Shown here: positions 36,161 through 47,732 of the stretch, piece by piece
How positions within the stretch are numbered: position 1 is the stretch's first letter
Layout of the letters: every line of letters begins with the position of its first letter
Assembly: GCA_013397865.1 (NCBI GenBank)
Contig: VZTI01003365.1
Coordinates: forward strand, 186,001 to 250,000
Source of the DNA: Struthidea cinerea
Lineage: Eukaryota; Chordata; Aves; Passeriformes; Corcoracidae
Reading direction: 5' to 3'
Length of the DNA stretch: 64,000 bases
The notes under the pieces: model-generated
What the model saw: the letters and a program-made list of their open reading frames with translations, nothing else
Told to the model about the DNA's origin: nothing
Databases searched by the model: none
Program-made: the position numbers and the translations under genes

Positions 36161-39100
36161 TCCAGTACGGGTCATTAAGAAATGAGAACTTTGCAGAGAA
36201 GTCATGATAAATTGCAGCATTATGTCTCTGATTTTTAGCTCTTGAAACAGTGAACTGAGTGAGGTTTGATCATTAACACATTTGGGTGGCAAAAGGGAAG
36301 ATACTGGGCGACAAGAAATTAAACAAAACAAGTCAATTCTTGTGTGGGTGGTGAGAAACAGCGAGGGTTCTGTTATGAAGGTAGAAACCGTCGTCATAGA
36401 TACAGAGAGAGCAGGTTGTGGAGCTAGTTAAAATGTCCATGGAAAGTTAGCCAATATGTGACAATATTGCTAAAAGTGAAGTAGAAAGGATAAAAGTGCT
36501 GGGAAAAAACCCCAACATGGCGGACTTCACAGTCTACAGCTATCCAGTTTTACTTTCAAGGGTAAATATAAGAGTTATTGCTTCATCTGATTTCCATGGA
36601 TTTGTGAAGTCATGACTTTGCTTACAGCTGTATACTCTAGGAACGGAACATATGGCTCAGGACCTGAACAAGTGTTGCAGTTGAAATAACTGCAAACATA
36701 TCACTGCTGTTCAAAAATTCTTTCAGATCAATAACCTTTGCTGTCTTTAGAAAAGGCTTGAAAAATTTCTGCCAGGAATCATGATAAGATGATGCTGAGG
36801 TTGTTGTTTGGTTGCTTGCTTTTTTTTCTTTTTAAATTTACGGAGTTTCTTTGAAAATACTGCAACATTTTTTTCTGATTCTTGTGCTTGAAAATGAGTC
36901 AATAAAGCCATCAAATCTTCTCTCATACTTTCTCACAAAGCAACAGAAGTCTAAAGATAAAACTGGAGGCTTTTGGGGGAGGCAGTTGTCGGGTTTTTTT
37001 GGTAAGGAAATTACAAGAAGAAAATAAGAAGACATCGTTATGGGAATAAAAAAATTAGAAAGGAAAATAAGTAGTTACTAAGCCAGGGAAAACGTTGGAG
37101 ACTGCTTACCTGATCTTTCTTAGGATAGCAACACAAAGCAGGAAATCTCACACTGCTGGGAAATCTCTAAATATGCCAGAAGCAACTGACAAGTGTAAAA
37201 CTATTCTTGGAGTACAGCAAAGCTACAAACAAGCTAAAAAATATTTCAACAGCATGTCTGACAACAGAATAAAAAAATTAAAGACCAGTTGTAAAGTCAG
37301 TGTTGGAAAAAAATGGTGTCAGGCTGATATTTGAATTTTACTGCCTGCACAGGTGATGTTTGGAGTACTTGCTGTTTATTTTTGCACAGTTTTCATCATA
37401 TCATTCAAAATGAAACTGAACTAAGCCAAAAATATCCTTATAAATAACAATGGACTAGGAGATTTGTATGTATAATCCTTTTTTTTTTTTTTTTTAAATG
37501 ACATTCACTGGAAAGGAGGATAGCATCATAATGAAGCAGCATTTATATCTAGGATTTAACATCAGTATCTAAATGTAGTTAGAGATATTTTCTGAAATAT
37601 ATGGAATGGATATCATCACTATTTCCAAATCAAGACTGATTTTCATAAAACTGTTCTTTAATAATGTTTGTCTATGGAAATGCCACAACCCTTGTGATAA
37701 ATGGTTCAAACACTATCTATGTGACTAATAGTCTTGGTGTCTTCCAGTTGTGAAATTAAATGAACCCAAGCCTTGTCTTCTGCTTAGAATTAATATAAAA
37801 TGAGAAAATTAGCCATAATTCTATACTTTACCTATCCAGTTTAGCATCCATTTCTTAATTGCTTTCTAACATGTAGAAAACAAAGGTAGCAAACTAATCA
37901 TACAAAAATTTTTGAATTAGCTGGACAATACATTGTCTCTTTCCGTGGAATTCCTGCAATTTCTTTATTGCTGCATTTAATCCACAAGGTTGGGTGTTAA
38001 AAACATATGGAAAAGAGCTTGCCACACCAAGCAAGATATTCTCACTTGATCTGTCATATCAGTGATTTATACATGCTGGCTACATATATTTTGAGGAAGA
38101 ATTCTTAACACTGCAATTCATGCCAGAACCAAGAATTTAGGGGACTAACATGTTTCTTTAAGACAAAGATTCAGGACTTTCCTCTATTTAGGCAGATGTT
38201 CCCATATCTTTCTTTCATAAAAAAAAATGTTGCACTGGAGGCTCTTTAAGGCCTAATTTCTGCAGGTTTATATACACAGCAGTCTTTTATTTTCCACAGC
38301 AGGATAAGGTATTAAGACAGAAATCCCTGCTGAATCAAGACAATTGTACAGACCAGTACTCTCTTCACTGAAAGTTAGGAGATCACATCTTCAATCTGCA
38401 CTTGACAGCTTCTCTAAGACTTGCCTTCTATTAGTTTGAATGTTCTGCAAGTGTATCCCATGGGATGACTAGAAAAAGATCCACTTCATTGCTTCCTAAT
38501 ACATGTTCAGCAGGCAAAAGCTTCAACACACTTAGGGCAGCGCTGAGGAAAATGGAGAATGTGAGTTAGAATTTGAGGCTGCACAGCAGCCCCTTATGCT
38601 GCTTCATCTGCTTTCTGCAGCATTTTGTTCAAAAATGAGTGCCATGGGAATGTCACCATGGCAGTAGGTTCTTGCTTAAACTGGAGTAGACAAGGTGGCC
38701 ACAAAATGAATTCAGCCAAAGACACTGCAAGTGTGAGAGCTGGGCAGAGTACCAGGATGCACTAACTATCCTTTTCTCCCCATTCATGCACCTCCAAGCA
38801 AATGTGCTCTGAGGCTGGGTGAGACAAGAAAGTGTTTAGTAATGAGAAAGGACAGAGATTTCTAAGTATTTTCCTCTTTCTAGGTCTGCATCTGCTAAAA
38901 ACCCAGTTAACACAATGAGCATTTATATAAGTCCCCAGATGAATTCATATTTATACTGCTCAGCCGAGACTTTCTGATTCCTTTGGACCAATTCTGTCTG
39001 GTAGGGGAGAGTTTTCTAATTTTGTAAGTAGATGTATGCGACAAGTCTATGGTTGTTCTAGATTTCCATCTTTTCATTTTAATGCCAAACTGCTTTGCAG

Positions 39101-40310
39101 TTGATTCCACTGCATTTCTATCGGAATGGTGGTCCTGCAGCTGAGATTGCAAACATAAGCTAATTGTTCTTTTATCTTTCTTGCCATTTCATTAGTGTTC
39201 TGGGACAGAATCAAACTGCCATGGAAGTTTTCTTAATCCTTCATGTCTAATTTCTTGCTGATCACTACTGAACTGATAATGAACTCTGACATTGTTTTCT
39301 TTCCTTGCTTTTCACCCCTTGGAGTTTTGGAGATTTATACTTACCTTTCTGGCTTTTGTTCCCAAGTGCTTATGCGAGACATAGATCCTTTCTACATTTT
39401 AGAATTATCTTTTTCTTCTGACAATAAAATTACATTTTTTATGCTTTTGTTTTTTAAAGACGTGACCATACTCTCCAATAACCTCTTGTGGCTCCTATAT
39501 TTGAACATTATCTTATTTACTTAACCTTTCACTTTCTTCTTTCTGTTTTGAGCCTTTATATCTCTTGGTATTAATACTTCTATCTTCCTTACCCTCTTTG
39601 CTTTGGAAATTCTCCTGTTTGTTCTCTGCATTACTAATACTATGGGATACATTTAAAGTAGAAATGAGGGCAAGGGAATATTTGACAATGAGGAGAGGTG
39701 AACAGAAAAGAGCAGCAAGATTTGGGCGACTTACTGAAATTTCTTGTAGAAGAAGGACAGCAGATCTTTTCTGTGGGGCTGTTTCTCTTTAAGTATCATC
39801 AAAGAATGGGGACATATCTGCTAAAAATTACTGAAGTCCCAGAAGTGCATTTGCTCAACATGTGACATTCTAAACAAGGATGGGGAAAAAGAAATTACTG
39901 GATCTATTTAATGATTTCCAGAGTGATAGTCAGGTTTGGCAATAAGTGTTTATATGTAAAGTTGTCCAGCATTTTCCGTTAGAGAACCTTGATATTTAAC
40001 CACTTTTATGAAGAGGCTACATTTAAACCCTTCAAACTAAAGTCTTGCCCAAATATATTGATTATTTTACAGTCAAAGCGATTCAGCCTTTCTGATCATC
40101 TAGATCAATGGAACTAAAAACGAGCAAAAAAAACAAGAAGGCTTTTTTGAGTTTTGACAGCCATTACACAAATATGTTGTAATAATTCTTTCTTGCAAAG
40201 TAAATGTGATGTTTGACATAGAAAGAAAAAGGGAAGAGATGCCACAGGGCATCATTTTAGGCTGTCGTTTGTCCCCATTGCAAACGGGGCTTTGTTAGAA
40301 TGGGCAGTGA
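36161..40310 (+). other. Intron, unique sequence
   Basis: AT-rich intron holds a T15 run near 37480-37495 and scattered short A/T runs. A YY1-like ATGGCGG lies near 36515-36525. No repeat family or exon was recognised. Confidence 0.55.
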
Positions 40311-40315
40311 TTTCA

Positions 40316-40660
40316 AATCAGGGGATGGCAACAAACTCTAGGCAAGACAGCCAGAATGCAGCCAGCCACTCTGCAACTGAGCCACAGTGCTGAGGGAGCA
40401 GGCTCTGCTCCTGCTGAACAAAGGGATGAACCCTGGGGGCTGCTCAGGCCCTTACTTAGCCCATGTCTCTCCTGTCTCTGGCGACTGGCACCTTTGTGGA
40501 GAGGAGAACAAAGAAGACCATTTTTCTCCACACGGGTGGTGAGGGGGAGAGGAAGGAAGCCATCATTCAGTGTGGGGAAAGAGGGGAGGGCAGAGCACAG
40601 AAGCCTCTAGTCCATATAATTGTGGGTGGTGGGGTGTTGCCTTGTCTTTCGTTGCCTTGA
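40316..40660. other. GC-richer block of unknown origin inside AT-rich intron
   Basis: About 350 bases are clearly richer in G and C than the surroundings. They allow overlapping open frames on both strands (for example 40356-40610 +, 40313-40531 -). None resembles a known protein and CpG is not dense enough for a CpG island. It may be an old repeat I do not recognise, or unique DNA. Confidence 0.4.
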
Positions 40661-43600
40661 GTGGCACAGTTTTGTTTTGAGAGGCTGAGAGTCTCTAATG
40701 GCTCACATGTTGATCAACATCTCTGTGTAATAAATAGTGGTTTTGGCTTTCTTTTTGTTTTCAATGTGTTCTTTAAACAATATAGAAGTATTTATACCAA
40801 TGTATTAACAGAAGACTCATCTGGGAGCTGTTATCAGCTCATGTGGAAGACACTGCTCATCACACGTTATTAACTGTGGCTACTTGACTGCATAACACCC
40901 ATTATCCACAGTACAAGTTCAGTTGTGAAAATGCTTACACACACACTTCTACATGCACTGGAACAAGAGTCTATCAAAGCTGAAAATGGGCCATCCGAGA
41001 GCAAGAAACTTCCAGAATTGAGGCTGCCTCTGACCTTTATTTAGCCACCTGTGTTTTTGAATTATGCTACCGTCTTTAATCGTGTGATCAAAGTGAGCAT
41101 CTCCTTGTTAGTGCACAACATGGTTTTCTGGCACTGGTAATGAATAATATGGTTGCCTTCAGCGCCCCAGACTCATTTGCAGCAGAAATTGCTCGTCTCT
41201 AGCATGGGACTAATAACTATTATCCTGCCCAGACAGTGCTTTAGGAAGGTAATCCATGCTTAAGATGCACTCAGGAGCTACAGTAAGTCAGCTATCCTAA
41301 GAAAATCCAACAAACAGGCAAATTTGTATGATATTCAGTAAATAAAGCACAAATGTGGACTGGGTGATGAAGGAAAAAAGAAATGTTGAACAGCAACATC
41401 CAGTGCACCTCTGCTGTGATACATGAAGTTGATGTAAATTATCATGGGTAACTTCTCATTCTTTTCTAAATTTTACAGTACTTTACTTAAACTTGACTTT
41501 GGATGCTTGGAAACATCTGGAAACATCTTTCTTTTTCTTTTTTTCTGGGAGGTTGTTTTTTTGTTTTTTTTTTTTTTTTTCCTTTTTCTTTTTTTTAATC
41601 TTTGCATGGAATATATTTTTGTGCTTGGACAGGAATGCACTTTTAAATATTCAAGCAATCAGGCCAGCAGCATATTCTAATTTAATTCAAGCATGAAATA
41701 TAAGCCTGAACTTTAGCTTGCATAGATACAAGATTTTTCAATGGTCACAAAATTATCTTGTTGATTTTGAGGCAGCAGCAATTAAAAAATGACATTATTT
41801 TCCTACTGGGTGTTCCAGTACTTATTTCCACATACCCAGAGGAACATGCATTCTTTCTGGCACTTTGAAATGAAGTTGGAGAGCAGGAGAAACCCGTTCA
41901 ATTTTCATTATACCTTCCAGAATTTGGAATAATTCAATCTGGTCTCTTAAAAAACCCAATGCTTTTCCAAGCACATTTATCAGTTTGTCATGCTGTTGTC
42001 TCCTGTCATAAAATTGTCATCACAGTCTCTCTGATGTGGCAGTGCTGGGGGCACTGGCAAAGCTTCTTGGCTCAGCCATGCTCAGATTTTGCATGGCAAG
42101 TCAGGCTGCTCCAGTGAAAGTCACATGGCATTTCTGCCACACTGTGGAAGCTACTGTGCCTTTCATTGCTAATGTCATCAAACGCCATCTTGACATCTGG
42201 ATATATTCCCACCCCATTTGAAGTATCAGCTGTTTATTCCCTCACTGTTGACCTTTCTTACCTTCTTATAGTTTGTTGAGCTATCATCCTTTCAACGACC
42301 TGCTATTTTTATTTTTTCTGAAAAGTGCTGGGAAAGGATCTGTGTAGCACTGAGTGTTTATCAAAATAATGTGTATGCTTTTCCATCTGAGTTGTGCATA
42401 GGTCATAATGCCAAGAAAGAACTGTAAGAATCAAAGAATTGAAAGAAAAGCTGGGTTGGGAAAAACCCCTGAAAATCATTTTACCAAACATGCTTCTAAA
42501 AGTGAAGCAAAGATCCGTAATCTGATGTTTCAAGGCAGCTTTTGGACCCGTAGTGACATCATTGGTTTTCTTGACTATATTTGCTGTATCTCCTAATGTT
42601 CTTACATCAGGAATTATGCTGCAATTGATTGTGTTTATGATACATGACAAGTTCATATGCATCTTGTATACTGAAAGCCAGTTTAATTCCCTCGTTGTGT
42701 ATTTCTCAAGAATTTTTCTAAAGACTCATTTAATTTAAAGCTTAAATAATCTCCTTAGATTCCAGTTTGCTGAGTTAAGATTGTTATAAAAAGAATATGA
42801 GATCTGGCCTTAGCTTGAAATAATACCTACTCTGAACAGTGGTCCTGGAAACAAAACCAACAAATGATGTTTAAATTTCTGTCAGGATTGTGTGCCATCT
42901 CTTTAGGACTAACTAGGGTTATTTAGACTATCTCAGCTCTATGTTTTTCATATAATAATTTGTTTTCTTTCCTCTCAATATAATCCAACTCCTGCATTTG
43001 CAAAGCTTTCCGGGTTCCAAATTTTGTAAAAGGGATTGAATATGTATTTTTGTCTTTTTTTTTTCCTTTGAATTAGTGCATATGGTGCACAATACTTAAG
43101 CTATACTCCTAACCTGCCCTACTCTCATTTTATCTCATAGCGGCTTTGTTCATCAGTGTCTTATCTGCCTTCTTTCTGTTTCACTCCCAGTACCATATTT
43201 TTCCTTGTAAAAGAGACGCAAAAATGGTGATGGCAAGACCCATCTTCCGCGAGTGAAAAAAAAGGAAAAGCACAAAGACAGAGTCTATTAGTGTCTCAGC
43301 TGTAGCATTTCTTCCTACAAAAGAAATGGCACTTTTGTGGCTATACGGGCTACCCATGTAAAACCTTTTCTTGGCACCTCTGTGTACTGAAACCATCCAA
43401 CTAGCTGATAAGCAGGCACCATGCCACCGAAGCAGATGGGCATAGCTGTAGAGAGCCAAAAGACAATGTATGTGCATCAAGTGTGGATGTTGGTGGCAGG
43501 CTTCCCAGTCAGTGATGTCTTAACGATTAAATGTCTTGAGTTTTTGCATCTGTAGTTACAGAGGTGCCAGCCTTACTGCTGAATGGTGTTTGAAATTTTC

Positions 43601-43925
43601 TCCAGGTTTGTTTATAAATTATAGGGAATTTTCAGTGAATGCTTGACCTAGAAGAGACTTGGAACAAGAAGGTTAGCACTAAAGGAAATAGTAGCAATAA
43701 CTTTTCCCAGTCCTAAGCAGGTGCACATTCTCACCCAAAACTAAGCAAACAGAAGTTCCAGAGAGTGAAAGCATTTTTTAGGGTATTTCAGATATGCAGA
43801 GGAGAGAGGCAACAGGTACTTTAAGAGAAAGAAAATAAAATACAATCAGAGATACACATTTACCAAAATATTACCAGAAAAAGAAGGATTTGGAGGTGAC
43901 ACCATGAAAGAAAGACCCTCAAAGG
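40661..43925 (+). other. Intron, unique sequence with a long T-rich tract
   Basis: The stretch holds a T-rich tract at 41525-41598, and 41010-41200 has a mixed composition with CACCTG and ATCAAAG motifs that could be regulatory. The small frames over the T-rich tract (F-rich on +, K-rich on -) are low-complexity artefacts. Confidence 0.55.
41525..41598 (+). repeat. T-rich low-complexity tract
   Basis: Several T runs, the longest about 18, are separated by single G or C bases. This is simple low-complexity sequence with no tail of a recognisable retrocopy beside it. Confidence 0.85.
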
Positions 43926-44007
43926 CATAAATAAAGAACATTATGCTATTCTTTGATCGTATCACACATAAATAAAGAACATTATGCTATTCTTTGATCG
44001 TATCACG
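43926..44007 (+). repeat. Near-perfect 41-bp tandem duplication, two copies
   Basis: A 41-bp unit beginning CATAAATAAAGAACATTATG occurs at 43926-43966 and again at 43967-44007. The first 40 bases are identical in both copies and only the last base differs (A versus G). No spacer separates them. Confidence 0.95.
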
Positions 44008-44330
44008 TTTAGGGAAATAGAATTTGACCAGTCTATGTATATTAAGAGGGCTGGACCACAACATTATCTGATTTCATCTCTAGTTTCTTCTCAGAACTGC
44101 AAAAACCTAGAGCATGGAATATTTTTAGCTAATGTTTTTTGATGCAAGTTGAAAAAGAAGGGAAAGGCAATTTCCTTAATATTGTCTAAGAGAAGGACTT
44201 TCTTTGTTTCCTGGGTAATACAGAGCAAACTTGCACACAGAGTCAGGTATAAATCTCCTTGGGGAAGGCCCTAATTCATCCAATGATCAAACAAAGTGTA
44301 ATATGTTTTGGTGATTTGAAAAAAATCAGA

Positions 44331-44353
44331 GATTGATTGATTGATTGATTGAT
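44331..44353 (+). repeat. (GATT)n microsatellite
   Basis: About five and a half clean GATT units. Confidence 0.9.
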
Positions 44354-47271
44354 AAAGAAAATGCTTTTAAAACAGTATTTCCTTTGAGTATGTGCAGTCT
44401 GGTTTCAGCACAAAATTAATATTTTTTTAGACAAACACAGTCTTAAATCTCCCTGAAGAAATTTGAAAATTAAGTCCACTATGCATTTTTTCCTCTTTTT
44501 GAAATTGATGCTTGTGTTTCTACATTTATTGTTACAGTTTCAGGTTTCTCTTTAATTCAATACTTTCAGGATTGAAAAAGACCGAAAAAACCCCCGTGTT
44601 GTATTAAAACATACTGATCTTGCCAAATCAGGCAGTCTTGCCCATCAGATTTACTAGAAGGGAATAAGGGAATTGGAAGAGTGTTCTTTGTCTACTTCTC
44701 TCCCTTTGCTGTGGCTCATTAGACTCACTCAGGGTCAGTCCCACAGAAGCGGGCACAGTGACGCTCTCGCAGGTACGCACCCCCTACACAAGGAAAATGC
44801 ATGTAACCCTGTACACCCCACACACTTCCATGAGGATTGGTTTTGAGCCTCTCGAACTTGGCTCCATCTCCTCCAGCTACCTTAGCCTCCTGAACAAAAT
44901 TCAGTTTGGCTCCATAGTATGGCTGGCTCTAAACACTCTGTGTGTGTTTAGATCCAATTTCTGTGTGTTATCTCCAAAGAATGGGAAATGACCTTTGTCA
45001 TTGACTGGTATTTTCAAAGCCGCTACTAACCTCCCAAAACAGAGCTGCCAGCCAGTGACTCTGAGGGTTTGTGTGCTCCATTCTGCAGCTCTGAAACACA
45101 AACTCTCCTAATATTTTAGTCACGTCCCAATTTTTTTTCCAAAATTTTGGGGTGGTCTTAGGAATTTTTAAAAAACTGTGCTATAAAAAACAGTTCAGAG
45201 AGAGGCAAGAAAGAATTTGATGGTCCTCATTTATTTTTCCTATGGCAAATACATCTTTAGTTAAAATTGTATCTCCTTTGAAATATGAACATTAAAGACC
45301 ACACTCAAGTCTGTGGACTCAACCACTAGGCTCCTCATGACTTTGGCTGTTAAGACATTAAGCCAAGGAAAACTGAAGGAAGAAAACAATACCTGGGAAG
45401 CTGAATACAAGCATCTCAATTTATCAAAAAGATCTTATTATAAATGGCTTACTTTTAGCAGGAATTTTGGTATATTCTCAGAGGGAGATGGATTCCCTTT
45501 ATAAATAGTTGTAGTTGGCATTCAAATACTGAGGCATCAATAAAAGAATCTAAATAAATGTCAGTAGACTTCTGTTCCTAGCAACAGTAGCTATTGATTT
45601 TATTTTTTGCACTCTGTTAAAAATGAACATTGACAAGAATTCTGATTGTCCTGATTTGTATTTTTAATAGAGAATTCAAATAGGAACAGCTGCTAAACAT
45701 TCCATTAAAATAAACTGTTCAATGGCTGAATTATAATCAAGATTTTTCTTTTTGGGTGTTTCTGAAAAACCCAGAGACACCAAGGAAACAGTCAATACAT
45801 GCCTAGCTCCATCAATTGCTAATGTCTGAAGCAAATTACAGCTTCCCACTTTTCCAGTGAGAAGCCCTTCTCGTTACATTACAGTGAGGATATGTGCCTT
45901 CTGTTTATTTTAGCTGAAAAGAACACCTTTCCTTCCTCCATTGTTCAGTTCAATCTGGAGGAAGTGACAGTATTCCTATTGAGGGCTGGCCACTCAGTAG
46001 AATAGTCAGATTCCGCCTAGGACTGCTATCTATCACTTCTGTGCTAAATTTGTGGAATTTTTTTTAATTTTTTTTGCAATGTCATAATTCCACGGTGGTA
46101 TTCACTCTTAGGTTAAGCCTTGGAGAAAGCAATTTATAGTATCCAATGATCTTGCTCATGTTTCTTTTTCATTGGTAATTAATTGATGAAATGTTCCGGG
46201 CAGCCACAAGTTACAGTGGAATTTTACCACAACAATTCCTGCAATTTTCCCCTAATATTTGTTATTAAAAAAATATCCATGGGAGGCAGTTTGGATTCCT
46301 GTGAATGCAATTTCTACACTGATAATCAAGTATTAACTCTGAGGAAATCCAGGGCTTGAAATACTTACTATTTTAGGAGTGTTCTAGAAGGCAGGGTTTG
46401 GAAAAATTGTTTCAAAATATTTCTAGTCCTGTAACTGAAGAACCAAATGACCTCTAAAATCACATCATTTTGATTTCTATATTTTTTTTACTATGCCAAC
46501 TTTAATATGAATTAAACAGCAGATTAGAACTGGTCTAAAAAAAAGGTCATTTCAAAGCTGTCATTGCAAAGCCATTATTTCAAGTTTTTATATCTTGAAC
46601 AGCATTGATTTCTACTGCTAGTAGCTCTTGAGGTAGATCCTGGTAGATTAATGTTGGAATTGAAGCAGAAAGGTTAAAAAAGGTTCAAAACAGCACTATT
46701 TTGAGGTTGGCTATTGTGTAACTAAGCTCAAGTTATGTCTTGAAATATAGAGATATAACAAGAAATATGTTCTAAAGAAAGCCTTTTGAGTTCTATTTAA
46801 ATGAGAATTATAATTTTCCTGTTACTGACGTTTAATTAGTAATTTCTATTTTGAGAGACTTTATAATCTGTTCTACAAACAAAAGAAAGAATACTGAAAA
46901 AGTATGGAAGTAACATAAGAGGAAAAATATCAGTGTGTCTGTGAATGTATGCATGTATATTCATGTGTCTGCTGCTGGCTGGATATGTACTGTGTTGCAG
47001 TATACTGAGTATTCCAATATTTGAAGTTACTTCCTGCTGATAAATGTTTCACAGCAAAGATATGATCAAAAGATATACCGGAATTGAATGATGAGTGAAG
47101 CCAAACCAATTAAATTTCTACTGCTATGTCAAAAGATAAAATAAATATGTCCTGTTAAAATTTCTACCTTACCTTACTTTCTTCAGTACGTAAAATACGC
47201 TTTTGTTAAAAAGGTCTAAAACCATAACATATTGATGCAGAAGGATCCTAAATTCACCCCCAAACCATCCC
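44354..47271 (+). other. Intron, unique sequence, partly motif-rich (45.56-46.35 kb)
   Basis: No interspersed repeat was recognised. Around 46171-46190 the sequence GGTAATTAATTGATG contains a paired homeodomain-type palindrome, and the wider stretch has few simple repeats. It is listed among the findings as a candidate conserved element, without alignment support. Confidence 0.5.
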
Positions 47272-47408
47272 CCAAACAAACAAACAAACAAAAAAACACA
47301 AAAAACCCAAAAACAAACAAACAAAAAAGACAAAACCAAAAACAAACAAACAAACAAAACCATGCAAAGAAAGAAACAAACACAAAACAAAACCAACAAC
47401 AAAAAAAG
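47272..47408 (+). repeat. A-rich (AAAC)n low-complexity tract
   Basis: About 135 bases of CAAA/CAAAA units with a few C, G and T interruptions. It produces long K/Q/N-rich and F/V/C-rich pseudo-frames on the two strands, which are not genes. Confidence 0.9.
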
Positions 47409-47706
47409 CCCTAACCAAAATAAGACAAGAAGAAAAAAAACTGAGATGAAAGGAAGAAAATTTCTTTGCTCCCCTTTTGGAAGAAGAATGGCAGAAATAC
47501 TGACTTTTTAATGGAAACTCTTTTTAAAAGTAACTCCTCAGTTCCAGAATACCTTCATTTGAGGATCTAGACTATTCGCCACTCCCTAGTGTAATATTGT
47601 AGATTGGCTGAACTGTGCTACGGTGCTACAATGTAAATTTGGTATTTGTGTGTTCTCACTTCTACCTTTTGGCCATTCACCCTTTTAGCACCATGTTGAA
47701 AGAAAT

Positions 47707-47732
47707 TAGTAGTAGTAGTAGTAGTAGTAGTA
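47707..47732 (+). repeat. (TAG)n microsatellite, about 8.7 units
   Basis: An uninterrupted trinucleotide run follows GAAAT; it is likely to vary in length. Confidence 0.92.

Noticed and set aside
42420..42500. Possible further CR1 tail (AGAATCAAAGAATTG, then TGGGAAAAACCCC)
   Set aside because: The similarity to a CR1 end is only partial and fades after about 50 bases, too weak to call without alignment.
47169..47414. K/Q/N-rich and F/V/C-rich frames on opposite strands
   Set aside because: They come from the (AAAC)n low-complexity tract.
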